Below are positions 24,299 to 33,027 of a stretch of DNA of 64,000 nucleotides, in pieces; position 1 is the stretch's first letter, and each line of letters starts with the position of its first letter. The position numbers were made by a program, and so were the translations under genes. The stretch is from positions 27,341 to 91,340 of the forward strand of contig NZ_JAKGSB010000009.1 of the NCBI RefSeq assembly GCF_021568905.1, given 5' to 3'. This DNA is from Zavarzinia marina. Lineage in GTDB: Bacteria > Pseudomonadota > Alphaproteobacteria > Zavarziniales > Zavarziniaceae. A model generated the notes under the pieces. The model saw only the letters and a list, made by a program, of their open reading frames with translations, did no database searches and was not told the origin of the DNA.

Positions 24299-26587
24299 TC
24301 ACGAGGTCTCCTCCGTCTGATAGACCCAGACCAGGGGGTTCTCGACCGGCAGCGCCGCACCGCTCTGCGGGCATTTGTAGGTGCTGGGAAGGACCGGGAT
24401 CCGGACGGACACGACCTCGCCGGTGTCGGGGTCTGCGGTCTCTTCACCGGTCGGGAACGTCATGCCCTCGACGCAGAGATAGCCGAACTTGGAGCGCGAT
24501 GTTGGCAGACCGAACGGCGCGCCATCGCGAACGAACTTGATGAAACCCTTCGTGGCCAGCACGCTGATCCGTTCGCGGATCGTGTCCTTGCCGCCGAGCC
24601 CAGCCTGGTTCTCGAAGCTCTCGGCGAACTGCAGCGCGGTATAGAGTCGGCCGGCCTCGGCCTCATCGAAGAGCAGTTGAAGGATCACGTCGTGTTTGCG
24701 CGCGCGCTCGGCGTCGAGCTTCTCGCCGAACTCACGACGCACGAGCCTTTTTTCCGAGCGGTCGATGGCGATCCAGCGTCCGTCCGCCTTGTCGACGATC
24801 ATCGGCTCGATGCCGGGGCCGTTGCGGAGCTCGAAATGCAGCATCCGCTCCGGTCGGTCCTCGTCGGGCCGGTGCATGATCACCCCGGAGGTGTAGAAGC
24901 TGCGGAGGCTGCCCGCGCCCGAGAGCGCCATGAACGGGTCCTCGACGAGCTGCTTCTTGGTGATCTTGCGGGTGTGGTGGCAGAGGATCAGGCCGGCATC
25001 CGGGGCTACGGCGTCCCGCAGCGCTTCGACCCGCTCCTGCAGGAAGAAGAGCATCGCGGTGTTGTCGTTCTCCCCGCCGCCGTCCGGCCCCCCATCGAAG
25101 AGATTACGGATCGGGTCGATGCAGAGGATGTCGGGCGCGCCATAGCCGTAGTGGGCGCGAACCGCGGCGATGGTCAGGCCCACGCCGCCGGCGTCGAGCA
25201 GCATGCGGACCTTCGGCGTAGCGACGAGATTATCGCGCGCCGCGGCCAGGAGCGCCGGCTCGATCCGGATGGCCTGGAGGCGCTCCCGGAGGTAATGGTA
25301 CTGGATCTCCGCCTGCAGATAGAAGATCCGCAAGGGCCGGCTTGGCGCAAAACCGAGGAAGGGAACGCCCGCCGCCATGTGGACGAGCAGACTGATCAGG
25401 AAGTCGCTCTTGCCGACTTTGGGCGCGCCGCCAAGCACCAGCATCCCACCGGGCGTCAGCAATCGCGGCGCGATGATGTCGTCGGGCATCGGGCTCACGT
25501 CGTCGAGCAGTGCGCCGAGCGTGAAAACCGGCAGCGCGGACATCGGCGGCACGGCGATCCGTTCGAGGGCCGGCCCATGGCGCTCTTCGTGCAGCCGCCA
25601 GAGCCGCTGTGCTTCCGAGGCGAGGCGTTCGAGCGGCCAGCTGGGACGGAGCTGGGCGGCGTTGTACTGGCAGATTGCCTCCCACGCGTCGTCGCGGCTC
25701 ATGCGGCCCTCATGCGCCATGCGGACGTAGTGGCCGATCGCGGCGCTCGCCCCATGGAAGCGCGTCCAGTCGTCTTCGCCGCCTTCACGGACCGGGGTGG
25801 TCAGGATCTCCGTGATCGAGGGTTTGTCGCTCGATGGTCCTGGCTCTGATCCCACGCCGGCAAGCGGCGGCATGTCGGCGACGAGCTCGGCGAAGTCGCG
25901 CAAATGGACCTCGACCCGCGGGCTGTGGCGGCGGATATTGACCAGCCGCTTGAACCCGCCCTTGTGATAGACGGAGCCGGCCAGACGGATCGGCTGGTGG
26001 GCCGAGCGGAAATGCGTGTCGCCGCCAACCTTGACTGCGATGTCGCCGCGCAGCCGACAGAGAAGCGCGATGTCCTCGCCCTCGGCCGGTTCGCTCAAGC
26101 GCCACCAGACATGCAGCTTGTCGAGACCGTCCGGCGTCCGGCCGCCGCTTTCGACGAGCAGTGTCGGCTCGCCGAGATGCCGGATGAGGTGGTCGAGCTT
26201 GGCCGCAATGTCTCCGGCGTCGAGGTCGACCAGGACCGTCTGCATCTGCTGGACATCGGCGGCCTTGGCCTTGCCGGTCTCGGCGACCGTTCCCGGCACC
26301 ACATAGAAGGCCGCCCCTTCGCGTGCTGCCCAACCGGCAAAGGAAACCGCCTTCTCCAGCAAACTGTCGTCGATCTCGATCCAGGCGTTGTGGGGTCGGC
26401 CGTCAATGCCTTGGCCTTTGTCCACGAACCCGCGCAGGGGCACCCAGCCCTCGCAGTAACCGAAGACGACGTCGAGAAAGATGGCGATCTGCTCGGGATC
26501 CGGCTCGATGTCGAACGGATCGGCCTGGGGTTCGGCGTCGTTGAAATCACGCCACGCATCGAGGGAGACGATGTTGTTCTCGCTCAT
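24299..26587 (-). CDS. Primase/RepB-like N-terminus fused to RecA-fold ATPase (phage replication protein)
   Basis: A 762-residue protein. Residues 100-230 resemble a RepB-type archaeo-eukaryotic primase domain, with VLVDLDAGD (118-126), PTLLVESGGR (141-150) and LHVWWRL (159-165). Residues 375-600 are a RecA-like helicase/ATPase with Walker A GGAPKVGKSD (386-395) and Walker B ILCIDPIRN (487-495), then LILCHHTRK. The C-terminal 150 residues include a winged-helix-like segment (DTIRERISVLATKGFIKFV). The combination fits a phage replication initiator-helicase. The start overlaps the stop of the nuclease gene (ATGA). The repeat cluster immediately downstream may be its target. Confidence 0.82.
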   Translation of the reverse strand: MSENNIVSLDAWRDFNDAEPQADPFDIEPDPEQIAIFLDVVFGYCEGWVPLRGFVDKGQGIDGRPHNAWIEIDDSLLEKAVSFAGWAAREGAAFYVVPGTVAETGKAKAADVQQMQTVLVDLDAGDIAAKLDHLIRHLGEPTLLVESGGRTPDGLDKLHVWWRLSEPAEGEDIALLCRLRGDIAVKVGGDTHFRSAHQPIRLAGSVYHKGGFKRLVNIRRHSPRVEVHLRDFAELVADMPPLAGVGSEPGPSSDKPSITEILTTPVREGGEDDWTRFHGASAAIGHYVRMAHEGRMSRDDAWEAICQYNAAQLRPSWPLERLASEAQRLWRLHEERHGPALERIAVPPMSALPVFTLGALLDDVSPMPDDIIAPRLLTPGGMLVLGGAPKVGKSDFLISLLVHMAAGVPFLGFAPSRPLRIFYLQAEIQYHYLRERLQAIRIEPALLAAARDNLVATPKVRMLLDAGGVGLTIAAVRAHYGYGAPDILCIDPIRNLFDGGPDGGGENDNTAMLFFLQERVEALRDAVAPDAGLILCHHTRKITKKQLVEDPFMALSGAGSLRSFYTSGVIMHRPDEDRPERMLHFELRNGPGIEPMIVDKADGRWIAIDRSEKRLVRREFGEKLDAERARKHDVILQLLFDEAEAGRLYTALQFAESFENQAGLGGKDTIRERISVLATKGFIKFVRDGAPFGLPTSRSKFGYLCVEGMTFPTGEETADPDTGEVVSVRIPVLPSTYKCPQSGAALPVENPLVWVYQTEETS

Positions 26588-27351
26588 GCCGCCAGCCCCC
26601 AGCAGCGTTCCGCCCATGGACACATGCGGCACTCGTGGAAATCGCGTGTCGTGGCGATCCGCGGCAGCAGATCCCCTGCATCCGTCGCCTGGAGGATCCG
26701 CACGGCGCGGTCGCTCATGCGTTGGGCGAGCCCCGCGTCGAACGGCACGAGTTCGTGGTGCAGTTCGGCGGTGTCCTTGTTGATGGCGGTGAAGAGCGCG
26801 GGATTGTCGGAGATGCCGGGAACCTGCGCTTCCATATAGGCCTGGTAGAGGGCGATCTGGGCCGCATAGACCGGCTTCGCCACGACCACGCCCTTGGCCA
26901 CGGTCTCGCGCCAGTTCCTGGCGTTCATCGTCTTGCATTCCCAGAGCGCGGGAACGCCGATGCCCAGCAGCTGAGGTGCGGCGGCGATGATCCCATCGAC
27001 ATGACCGCGGATGCGGCCACCAGCGACCGAGAAGCCGAATTGCTCGCCGTCCGGACGGTTGCCCTTGCGGGTATAGAGATCGAACCGGGCACCGCGCAGC
27101 CAGCGGATGGCAAGATCTTCGAGCGCGTGTCCGATCTCGAAGATCCGCAGCGTCTGCCCGGAGAACTCCTGGCCCTCATCCTTCGGCGCACCCGCGAACT
27201 CGAATTGCAGAGCGCGCTCACAGCCGTGTCCAAGGCGGGAGCCCCCGAGATAGGTTCTCGGCGGTATCGCCGCGCGTTCAGCGGCGATCGCCTCGTCGAT
27301 CACCGCATTGATGCGTTCGGCGCAGGTGGGGCGGTGGTTATAGTCGAGCAT
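26584..27351 (-). CDS. PD-(D/E)XK nuclease (Cas4/RecB-like exonuclease)
   Basis: A 255-residue nuclease. The active-site pattern is GHVDGIIAA (catalytic Asp), ALWECKTMN (E-x-K) and YAAQIALYQAYM (Gln motif). A cysteine in LGHGCERALQF and a terminal CRMCPWAERCW cluster resemble the four cysteines of Cas4/AddB-type Fe-S nucleases. Such enzymes resect DNA ends for recombination. It is operon-linked on both sides by ATGA overlaps, next to the primase/helicase and close to the DEAD/DEAH helicase, so it belongs to the phage replication and recombination module. Confidence 0.82.
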   Translation of the reverse strand: MLDYNHRPTCAERINAVIDEAIAAERAAIPPRTYLGGSRLGHGCERALQFEFAGAPKDEGQEFSGQTLRIFEIGHALEDLAIRWLRGARFDLYTRKGNRPDGEQFGFSVAGGRIRGHVDGIIAAAPQLLGIGVPALWECKTMNARNWRETVAKGVVVAKPVYAAQIALYQAYMEAQVPGISDNPALFTAINKDTAELHHELVPFDAGLAQRMSDRAVRILQATDAGDLLPRIATTRDFHECRMCPWAERCWGLAA

Positions 27352-27761
27352 CAGAACGGCACCTCCGCGTCGGCGTCGGCTGCCATGGCGTGCATGGCGT
27401 CCTGGAAGCCGCCGACGGCGACCTCGATGAGCGTGAGCACCTGCGCCTCCGTGAGGTCGGAGAAGCGCGTCTGCCAGCCGATCTCCTCCATGATCTCGGC
27501 GACCGGCTTCATGGCGGCGCGGATCGCCGCCTTCTCCTGTTCGGTGAGATCAACCATGGCCCAGCGCTCCCGCGCCAAGCGCGTCCAGAAGCCTTGGCAG
27601 GCCATCGAGCAGAACCAGACCGAGGGGCGCGGCTGTTTCGACCGCACCGGGTCGAACCAGCCAAAGCCTCGGGTGGGTCGCCGGCAGACAGCACAGAGCG
27701 TTCCATGCGGATGCCAGAGCCGCCGCCGGTCCTCGGCCGTGGTGGGGGAAACAAATGCCAT
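27351..27761 (-). CDS. DUF6511-like zinc-finger phage protein
   Basis: A 136-residue protein with an N-terminal zinc-binding pattern, CAVCRRPTRGFGWF followed by WFCSMAC (C-x2-C...C-x3-C), and a helical C-terminal half ending in an acidic ADADAEVPF. It matches small early phage proteins assigned to DUF6511. The function is not known; the treble-clef-like cysteine arrangement suggests nucleic acid or protein binding. It overlaps the nuclease start and begins four bases from the helicase stop, so it is co-translated with the replication genes. Confidence 0.65.
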   Translation of the reverse strand: MAFVSPTTAEDRRRLWHPHGTLCAVCRRPTRGFGWFDPVRSKQPRPSVWFCSMACQGFWTRLARERWAMVDLTEQEKAAIRAAMKPVAEIMEEIGWQTRFSDLTEAQVLTLIEVAVGGFQDAMHAMAADADAEVPF

Positions 27762-27764
27762 GGC

Positions 27765-29468
27765 TCATGCCGCCCTCCCTACGGCTGCTTCGGGCGCGGC
27801 ATCGGCCGCCCCGAAGACGAGGGAGCGGATGGCGTCGCGGTTGAAGCGGAAGGCCAGCAGCGCCGAGGCCTGGTAGCGGGTGAGCCCGAAGTCCTGCCGA
27901 TACTCCGGCGGCAGGAATGCGAGCTGCCGGTCGGTGGGCGGCTGGTTCAACCAGCGGCGCGTCTTGTGCGCGCTCTCGTCGCTCTCATGCTCGTTGAGCC
28001 AGTCGTCGGCCGCCGCGAGGCAAACGGTGCGTTCGCCCACGGCCAACAGATGAGGGCGCTGCTTCTGGAGGCCTCCGATGCCGTACCACCGGCCGTTCAG
28101 GAAGAAGACACCGCCCCAAGCATTGAAGCCGTTGGCGATGAGCGCGGCATCGTCGCCGAAGAGATCGCACCAGCGGAAACTCGACCGCTTCAGGAGGTCG
28201 ATCTCGGACATCACGAAGTCGCCGAGCAGCGCTGCTTCGCCGCCTTCGGGACGCTCCCAGACATGACCGCACAGCGGGCATTCGATGGTGGCGAGCGGCA
28301 CGATGGCGCCGCAGTCCGGGCAATCCTTAGTGGGCGCTTCGCCGGAGGGCTCGCGACCGTCCAGGTCGACGTCCTGCTCCAGCGAACCGTGCAGCAGGGT
28401 CGAGGTGCCGAAATCCAGCACGATGCAGTCGGTCTTGACGAAGCCGGGATGCTCCTCGGGCGAGACCGTGCGCAGGCCGCGACCGACCATCTGGATCATG
28501 GTCGACTTGTAGGAGCTCGGCCGCAGCAGCACGACGCAGCCCGTCGGCGGATGATCCCAGCCCTCGGTCAGCACCGCGACATTGACGACGACCCGCAGCT
28601 CTCCAGCGGCGTAGCCGTCGAGGGTCGTCTTGCGGTCGGTATCGGCCATGTCGCCGTGGATCAGCCCAGCGGCGACACCGGCCGCGTTGAAGGCGGCTGT
28701 CACGTTGCGCGCGTGGTCCACGGTCGAGCAGAACACCACCGTCTGGCGCTCGCCCGCCTTTTCCCGCCAGTGGCGGATGACGGCGTCCGTGACCGGCGAC
28801 CGGTTCATGATCGCGTCGACCTCGGCCATGTCGAAATCGTCGGCCGTGCGGCGCACCTTGGTGAGCTGGTCCTGGACGCCGACATCGATCACGAAGGTTC
28901 GCGGCGGCACGAGATGCCCCGACGCGATGAGCTCCCCGATCCGGATCTGATCGGCGACGTTGGAGAACACCGGGCGCAGACCGCGCTTGTCGCCCCGATT
29001 GGGCGTCGCCGTGACGCCGTAGACCCGGCACTCGGGATTGCGCTGCAGTGCAGCGTCGATGATGCGGCGATAGCTGTCGGCGGCCGCGTGGTGCGCCTCG
29101 TCGATCACCAGGAGGTCGAGCGCGGGCAGCTGGCCGAGATTACCGGCGCGCGCCAGCGTCGGCACCATGGCGAAGGTGACCTGGCCAGCCCAGGACTTCT
29201 CCTTCGCGTCGACAACCGAGGTCGTGATGCGGGGATTCACCCGGCCGAACTTGCTGCGGTTCTGAGCGGTCAGCTCGTCGCGGTGGGCGAGCACGCAGGC
29301 CTTGGCGCCCGTTCTCTTCGGCGTTTCGCCGACCATGCGACCGACGACGCCCGAGAGCATGATCGTTTTGCCGGCTCCGGTCGGGGCGACGCCCAGGGTG
29401 TTTCCGTGTTCGTCGAGCGCGCGGACGCTGCGCTCAACGAACTGTTTCTGGCGGGGACGCAGCAGCAT
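27765..29468 (-). CDS. DEAD/DEAH-box helicase (superfamily 2)
   Basis: A 567-residue SF2 helicase. Motif I is VAPTGAGKT (27-35), motif II is DEAHH (123-127), motif III is VTATPNRGD, and motif VI is MVGRGLRT. A Cys4 zinc ribbon (CPDCGAIVPLATIECPLCG) occupies about residues 385-405, followed by a 150-residue C-terminal region specific to phage homologues. It unwinds DNA or RNA with ATP during phage replication or recombination. I chose the ATG at 29468, eight bases after the stop of the preceding gene; 43 more open codons upstream lie inside that gene and are out of its frame. Confidence 0.9.
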   Translation of the reverse strand: MLLRPRQKQFVERSVRALDEHGNTLGVAPTGAGKTIMLSGVVGRMVGETPKRTGAKACVLAHRDELTAQNRSKFGRVNPRITTSVVDAKEKSWAGQVTFAMVPTLARAGNLGQLPALDLLVIDEAHHAAADSYRRIIDAALQRNPECRVYGVTATPNRGDKRGLRPVFSNVADQIRIGELIASGHLVPPRTFVIDVGVQDQLTKVRRTADDFDMAEVDAIMNRSPVTDAVIRHWREKAGERQTVVFCSTVDHARNVTAAFNAAGVAAGLIHGDMADTDRKTTLDGYAAGELRVVVNVAVLTEGWDHPPTGCVVLLRPSSYKSTMIQMVGRGLRTVSPEEHPGFVKTDCIVLDFGTSTLLHGSLEQDVDLDGREPSGEAPTKDCPDCGAIVPLATIECPLCGHVWERPEGGEAALLGDFVMSEIDLLKRSSFRWCDLFGDDAALIANGFNAWGGVFFLNGRWYGIGGLQKQRPHLLAVGERTVCLAAADDWLNEHESDESAHKTRRWLNQPPTDRQLAFLPPEYRQDFGLTRYQASALLAFRFNRDAIRSLVFGAADAAPEAAVGRAA

Positions 29469-29475
29469 GGCCGCC

Positions 29476-30075
29476 TCACTGCGCCCAGGACGGGCGGGTG
29501 CCCGCCGCCGGTGCTGAAGATTGGGGCATGGAGGGCTGGGAATGCTGAGCTTGCGGCTGCGCTGCCGCACCGGGCACGCCACCCATGAGAGCGGCATACT
29601 CCTTGTGATCTGGCGTCACGGCCGCGCGGATCTCGTTCTTCTCCTCGCCGTTGGTGTCGGTGCCGATGTCGATCCGCGCCACGAACTCGAGCCCGTCGAG
29701 ATCGGCAAAGCCGCTGATGCGACGGGCGGCCTGGGCCTGAGCGGACGTGTCCTTGTCCGAAATGCCGCGCGCGGAGTTGAGCATGCCGCGGATCAGGCTG
29801 CGGCCCATGTTCGCCCAGTCCGGCCCCTTGGGGCTGTAGAGCCCGATCAGGGTGAAGATCTTGCGCCGGGCGTAGGGACCTTCGAGAACTGTGAATTCGC
29901 CCGAGAGATAGACCGAGCCAGTGGTCCCCCGCGTGGCGTATCCGCCGGTCCAGCCCTGCGCCGGATCGTCGAATCCGCCCGGACGGATCGTCAGGCGCAC
30001 CTTGGCCAGCGTGCCCTTGGGGATGATGTTGCTGTTCTGCTTGGCGTCGTTGAAATCGTTCCAGGATCCAGTCAT
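29476..30075 (-). CDS. Phage early protein, possible ssDNA-binding protein (DUF669-like)
   Basis: A 199-residue protein. The first 140 residues are beta-rich and start MTGSWNDFNDAKQNSNIIPK, with LAKVRLTIRPGGFDD and LDGLEFVARIDIGTD. The last 45 residues are Gln/Ser/Pro/Ala-rich and likely disordered, ending RPSWAQ. This layout (compact beta domain, flexible tail) and the place next to a RecA-like ATPase and a helicase suggest an ssDNA-binding protein of the DUF669 type. The canonical acidic SSB tail is absent, so partner recruitment would differ. A GAGGAG ribosome binding site precedes the start. Confidence 0.6.
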   Translation of the reverse strand: MTGSWNDFNDAKQNSNIIPKGTLAKVRLTIRPGGFDDPAQGWTGGYATRGTTGSVYLSGEFTVLEGPYARRKIFTLIGLYSPKGPDWANMGRSLIRGMLNSARGISDKDTSAQAQAARRISGFADLDGLEFVARIDIGTDTNGEEKNEIRAAVTPDHKEYAALMGGVPGAAAQPQAQHSQPSMPQSSAPAAGTRPSWAQ

Positions 30076-30092
30076 GGCTGGGGTCTCCTCGT

Positions 30093-30980
30093 TCAGGCGT
30101 TTTCGGAATGGGTGGGGGCGTCGGAGGTCGGCGCCGTCGCGGCCGGGGGCGGGCTGCGATAGGCCAGCCGCTCGGAGGCGGGCTCCACGGGGCCGCGGAT
30201 CTTGGCCATCAGGCGGCCGAGATGCGGCTCCTCGATCAGGTCGAGACGGCCGGAGCGATCCTTCGCCGGGAAGTTCCAGGGATTGATCGTCTGGCAGACG
30301 AAGGCACGGTACGGCGCGCCGGACTCGTCCTTGATCTCCGCCATCGTCAGGACTTCATCGACGATGCCCGGCAGCTCGAGGCCGGTCTTCGAGCCGTCGA
30401 TCTGCGGCTGGAAGATGCGCCGATTGAAGTCGTCGAGCTTCTCGTCGAGGATCCCGACGAACCAGACGTTCTTCGCCCGCGTGTGCTGGAGATGCGTGAG
30501 CCACGCGATCATCTCGCGGCCGTGCAGGCCGTAGGCGCCGCGGACATCGGGCTTGCCGGTCTTCTCCGAGAACGCCTCGGGCTGCCCCTTGCACCATTGG
30601 AAGCAGAGCCGCCCGGCGACGGTGATCGAGTCGATGAAGATCGTGTGGTAGCGGTCGAGCGCCGCCGGATCGCCGAAGCGCTCGCACACCGCCGCGAAGT
30701 GGGCCTCGCTGTAGACCTGGTCGTCCCGCAGCGCCGGGTTGGGGCCGCCGATGAAGACCGCGAAATCGCGGCATTCGGCCCATGTGCGCGGCCGAACGCT
30801 GTCGCCGGACCATCCCTCGATGGCCAGGTCGCCGGCCTCCAGATCGATGAACAGCGTGGTGGCGGGGTCGAGCGTCCACAGAAGGCTGGTCTTGCCGATG
30901 CCCGACTTGCCGAAGACCGTGCCCTTGATGCCGCGCGGCTCGGCGAGACGCTGATCGGCGGAGATGATCGGGAGGGCCAT
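30093..30980 (-). CDS. RecA-fold ATP-binding phage protein (AAA_24 type)
   Basis: A 295-residue P-loop protein. Walker A is GKSGIGKT (24-31) and the Walker-B-like strand is TIFIDSITVAGR near residue 115. It matches the AAA_24 family found beside SSB-like and nuclease genes in phages, where it probably acts as a recombination mediator or annealing ATPase. The C-terminal 35 residues are Pro/Ala/Thr-rich. I chose the ATG at 30980, which shares its A with the upstream TGA; the GTG one codon earlier is a less likely alternative. A GGGAGGCAAG ribosome binding site precedes it. Confidence 0.85.
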   Translation of the reverse strand: MALPIISADQRLAEPRGIKGTVFGKSGIGKTSLLWTLDPATTLFIDLEAGDLAIEGWSGDSVRPRTWAECRDFAVFIGGPNPALRDDQVYSEAHFAAVCERFGDPAALDRYHTIFIDSITVAGRLCFQWCKGQPEAFSEKTGKPDVRGAYGLHGREMIAWLTHLQHTRAKNVWFVGILDEKLDDFNRRIFQPQIDGSKTGLELPGIVDEVLTMAEIKDESGAPYRAFVCQTINPWNFPAKDRSGRLDLIEEPHLGRLMAKIRGPVEPASERLAYRSPPPAATAPTSDAPTHSENA

Positions 30981-31276
30981 CACTTGCCTCCCTTCGTCGC
31001 GATCAGGGCGTCGATCGCGACGTCCGCTCCCAGCGCGCCGGCCTTGCGGGCCTCGTCGTGGAGGGTGCGCACCGCATCGATCTCGCGGTAGAGCGCCGAT
31101 GCCCGCTCGTTCAGCCCGATGAGGGCGAAGGCCAGGTCGTCGACCGAGGCTGCCCCGACCGGCTTGACGGTCTCGTCGCGACGCTCGCCAAGGGCCGGCA
31201 CCCGGATGGTCTCGGGCAGTTTGTCCAGCCCGTAATGGTGCTCGCGGAGCACCGCGAGCTTCTTCGTGATGCTCAT
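30980..31276 (-). CDS. Hypothetical early phage protein (98 aa)
   Basis: A 98-residue mostly helical protein (MSITKKLAVLREHHYGLDKL; later DDLAFALIGLNERASALYRE and a Lys-rich C-terminus). It overlaps its neighbours at both ends, which supports coding. I do not recognise a family. The long amphipathic helix in the second half suggests oligomerisation. It is encoded immediately before the AAA_24 ATPase and may be a partner of it. Confidence 0.6.
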   Translation of the reverse strand: MSITKKLAVLREHHYGLDKLPETIRVPALGERRDETVKPVGAASVDDLAFALIGLNERASALYREIDAVRTLHDEARKAGALGADVAIDALIATKGGK

Positions 31277-31761
31277 GACGTCACCTCGGTGTTCAGGGAA
31301 AGACGGAAGCTGGGCTTGCCGGTGCGGACGGTGCGCGCGTCCTCAAAGGCGGAGCGGATGTGGCTCGGCCAGGCCGCGAACTTGCGCTCGGGCACCTTGA
31401 TCGCGACATCGACGTATTCGGTGGGGTCGTCGCCCTCGGCCCGGATGCGTTCGACGAGAGCGGCGAGCTTGTCCTGGTCCCAGTCGATGCGCTTCGGCAG
31501 ATCGGCGATCACGGTGACCGCGCCGTCATCCAAACGGACCGTGCCGGTGTCCTTGCCGGCGGCTTGGCGCGTTGCGTGGGCACGATCGCCGTACCTGAGC
31601 GCGACGGCCCCATCGAGCCAGTCGCAGACGGTCTTGGCGCGGCGCAGGGCGTCGGCGGCCTCGTCCTGCAGGAGGGCGAGCTGCTCGGCAGGCAGAGCGG
31701 CGATGTCGCCGACTGTCATGCGCGGGAGCTCATCGAGGGAGATGCGGTTTGAGATCGTCAT
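31273..31761 (-). CDS. Hypothetical early phage protein (162 aa)
   Basis: A 162-residue protein starting MTISNRISLDELPRMTVGDI. The first 65 residues are helical (LPAEQLALLQDEAADALRRA); the rest has KRIDWDQDKLAALVERIRAE and YVDVAIKVPERKFAAWP. I know of similar uncharacterised proteins in alphaproteobacterial prophage early operons but cannot name a function. I chose the ATG at 31761; the frame is open further upstream but that stretch is antisense-like to the HTH gene. The stop overlaps the next gene's start by four bases. Confidence 0.62.
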   Translation of the reverse strand: MTISNRISLDELPRMTVGDIAALPAEQLALLQDEAADALRRAKTVCDWLDGAVALRYGDRAHATRQAAGKDTGTVRLDDGAVTVIADLPKRIDWDQDKLAALVERIRAEGDDPTEYVDVAIKVPERKFAAWPSHIRSAFEDARTVRTGKPSFRLSLNTEVTS

Positions 31762-31771
31762 CACCGCCCCC

Positions 31772-31981
31772 TCACGCCGCAGGCTTGCTGGGGTGGTCGG
31801 CAGTGCTCGCGCGGATCTGCTCGCGCTCGTACTCCTCGACGTCTTCGAGGCGGTACACGACGCGACCGCCGAGCTTGACGAAGCGCGGGCCTTCGCCCGT
31901 CCAGCGCCAGCGCTCAAGCGTGCGGTGGCTGATGTTCCAGCGCGCAGCCAGGTCGATCTGGTTGAGGTGTTTCGTAGCCAT
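31772..31981 (-). CDS. AlpA/MerR-like helix-turn-helix protein (possible excisionase or early regulator)
   Basis: A 69-residue winged-helix protein: MATKHLNQIDLAARWNISHR, RTLERWRWTGEGPRFVKLGG and RVVYRLEDVEEYERE. This is the classic phage AlpA/excisionase-like HTH_17 layout. It is the first gene of the early minus-strand operon. Such proteins act as excisionases or as transcription activators of phage genes. A GAAGGAGAAACAG ribosome binding site precedes the ATG, and a hairpin (31995-32011) overlaps the leader. Confidence 0.82.
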   Translation of the reverse strand: MATKHLNQIDLAARWNISHRTLERWRWTGEGPRFVKLGGRVVYRLEDVEEYEREQIRASTADHPSKPAA

Positions 31982-31994
31982 CTGTTTCTCCTTC

Positions 31995-32011
31995 GGTTTT
32001 GGTCGAAAACC
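31995..32011 (-). promoter_or_regulatory. Leader hairpin upstream of the early operon
   Basis: GGTTTT-GGTCG-AAAACC is a perfect 6-bp inverted repeat lying 14 bases before the ATG at 31981 and immediately beside the ribosome binding site. It could be an operator for the encoded HTH protein or a weak translational control hairpin. No promoter boxes were assigned. Confidence 0.4.
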
Positions 32012-32082
32012 TGCGGAGACGATGGCTGGCCGGGAGGGAGAAAACCGACCCGGTCAGAGGGAGAAGAACAGGGAGAATTTCG

Positions 32083-33027
32083 TCAGAGCGCGAAGCCCCA
32101 GAGACCGTTCTCGGACTTCAGATAAGGTTCGAGGTCTGCCCATCGCTGCGCGCCAAATGCTTGACGCAGCGTCTTCGCGCTGGAGTGGGCATGATCAAGG
32201 AGTTCTCGAGCGCTGAAGCGTCGGCCGTCCTGGTGTCCCTCAACCAGCTTACGAATGATGGCGATATGGATGTCCGACTTGAGATCGATCGTGACGTTGC
32301 CATGGATGGTGAGTCGCTGCCCGCTCGGTGAGAGGGACAGGGGCGTATGAGGGCTGACGGCGGGTGTGCCATCGAGAAGTGCCGATAGGATTTCAGGGCT
32401 GACCGCCATTCCGTCATCGAAATCGATGGCATCGCCGATGGACACGACGAGGTGCCCCGGCAGCCCCGGTTCATGGAGCCGACCAATGGGCGTGCTGGTC
32501 AAGAGAATGCGGACATGGGGTGTTGGTCGCCTTCGGGCCGCATCAGCCACATCTGCCCAAATCCTCCGGTCCGAAAGGCGGCGCGCGAACCAGATCGGGA
32601 CCCGCTGCGGACGACGGCCGATGCGCGCGTCGCCAAGCTCCCACAAAGCTCGTGGAACGAGCGCTCTGGCGCCGCCACGGGACGCAATGTCCAGCCCGAC
32701 CAGCAAGCGGGCGAAAAGGACCGGGAAGTCCACCCCGTAGACTCCCATCCGCTCTTTCGGGACATCGACCCAGCCAGCAGACGGGCTGAAGTATCCGTAG
32801 CCGTTCCGTTCCGAGGACCAGATCAGGGAAACCGGCTCGTCTTCGAAATCAGCCAGCGAGGCGGCCGCCGCGTTATGGCCATCGGGACGCAGAACATTCG
32901 CCGCCAGCAATTTCCCCGCGCTTTTGGCGTGATAGTCGGAGAGCACGGCGCCGGCGACTTTGGCATCCGCGCTCTCCACGATTGAGAGGAGCAGATCAAC
33001 CGCCCTCCGATCAATCGACGACGACAC
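32083..33027 (-). CDS. Uncharacterised accessory protein (314 aa), partner of the 395-aa protein
   Basis: A 314-residue protein I do not recognise. The N-terminal half contains SLIWSSERNGYGYFSPSAGW and DFPVLFARLLVGLD. The middle has VPIWFARRLSDRRIWADVAD and HVRILLTSTPIGRL. The final 80 residues (IHIAIIRKLVEGHQDGRRFS, then ARELLDHAHSSAKTLRQAFG) look like a winged-helix or similar DNA-binding end. It overlaps the 395-residue gene by 17 bases, so the pair is translationally coupled. The cassette is divergent from XRE and ImmA/IrrE genes. Possible roles are defence, stress signalling or phage regulation; none is shown by motifs. Confidence 0.7.
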   Translation of the reverse strand: MSSSIDRRAVDLLLSIVESADAKVAGAVLSDYHAKSAGKLLAANVLRPDGHNAAAASLADFEDEPVSLIWSSERNGYGYFSPSAGWVDVPKERMGVYGVDFPVLFARLLVGLDIASRGGARALVPRALWELGDARIGRRPQRVPIWFARRLSDRRIWADVADAARRRPTPHVRILLTSTPIGRLHEPGLPGHLVVSIGDAIDFDDGMAVSPEILSALLDGTPAVSPHTPLSLSPSGQRLTIHGNVTIDLKSDIHIAIIRKLVEGHQDGRRFSARELLDHAHSSAKTLRQAFGAQRWADLEPYLKSENGLWGFAL

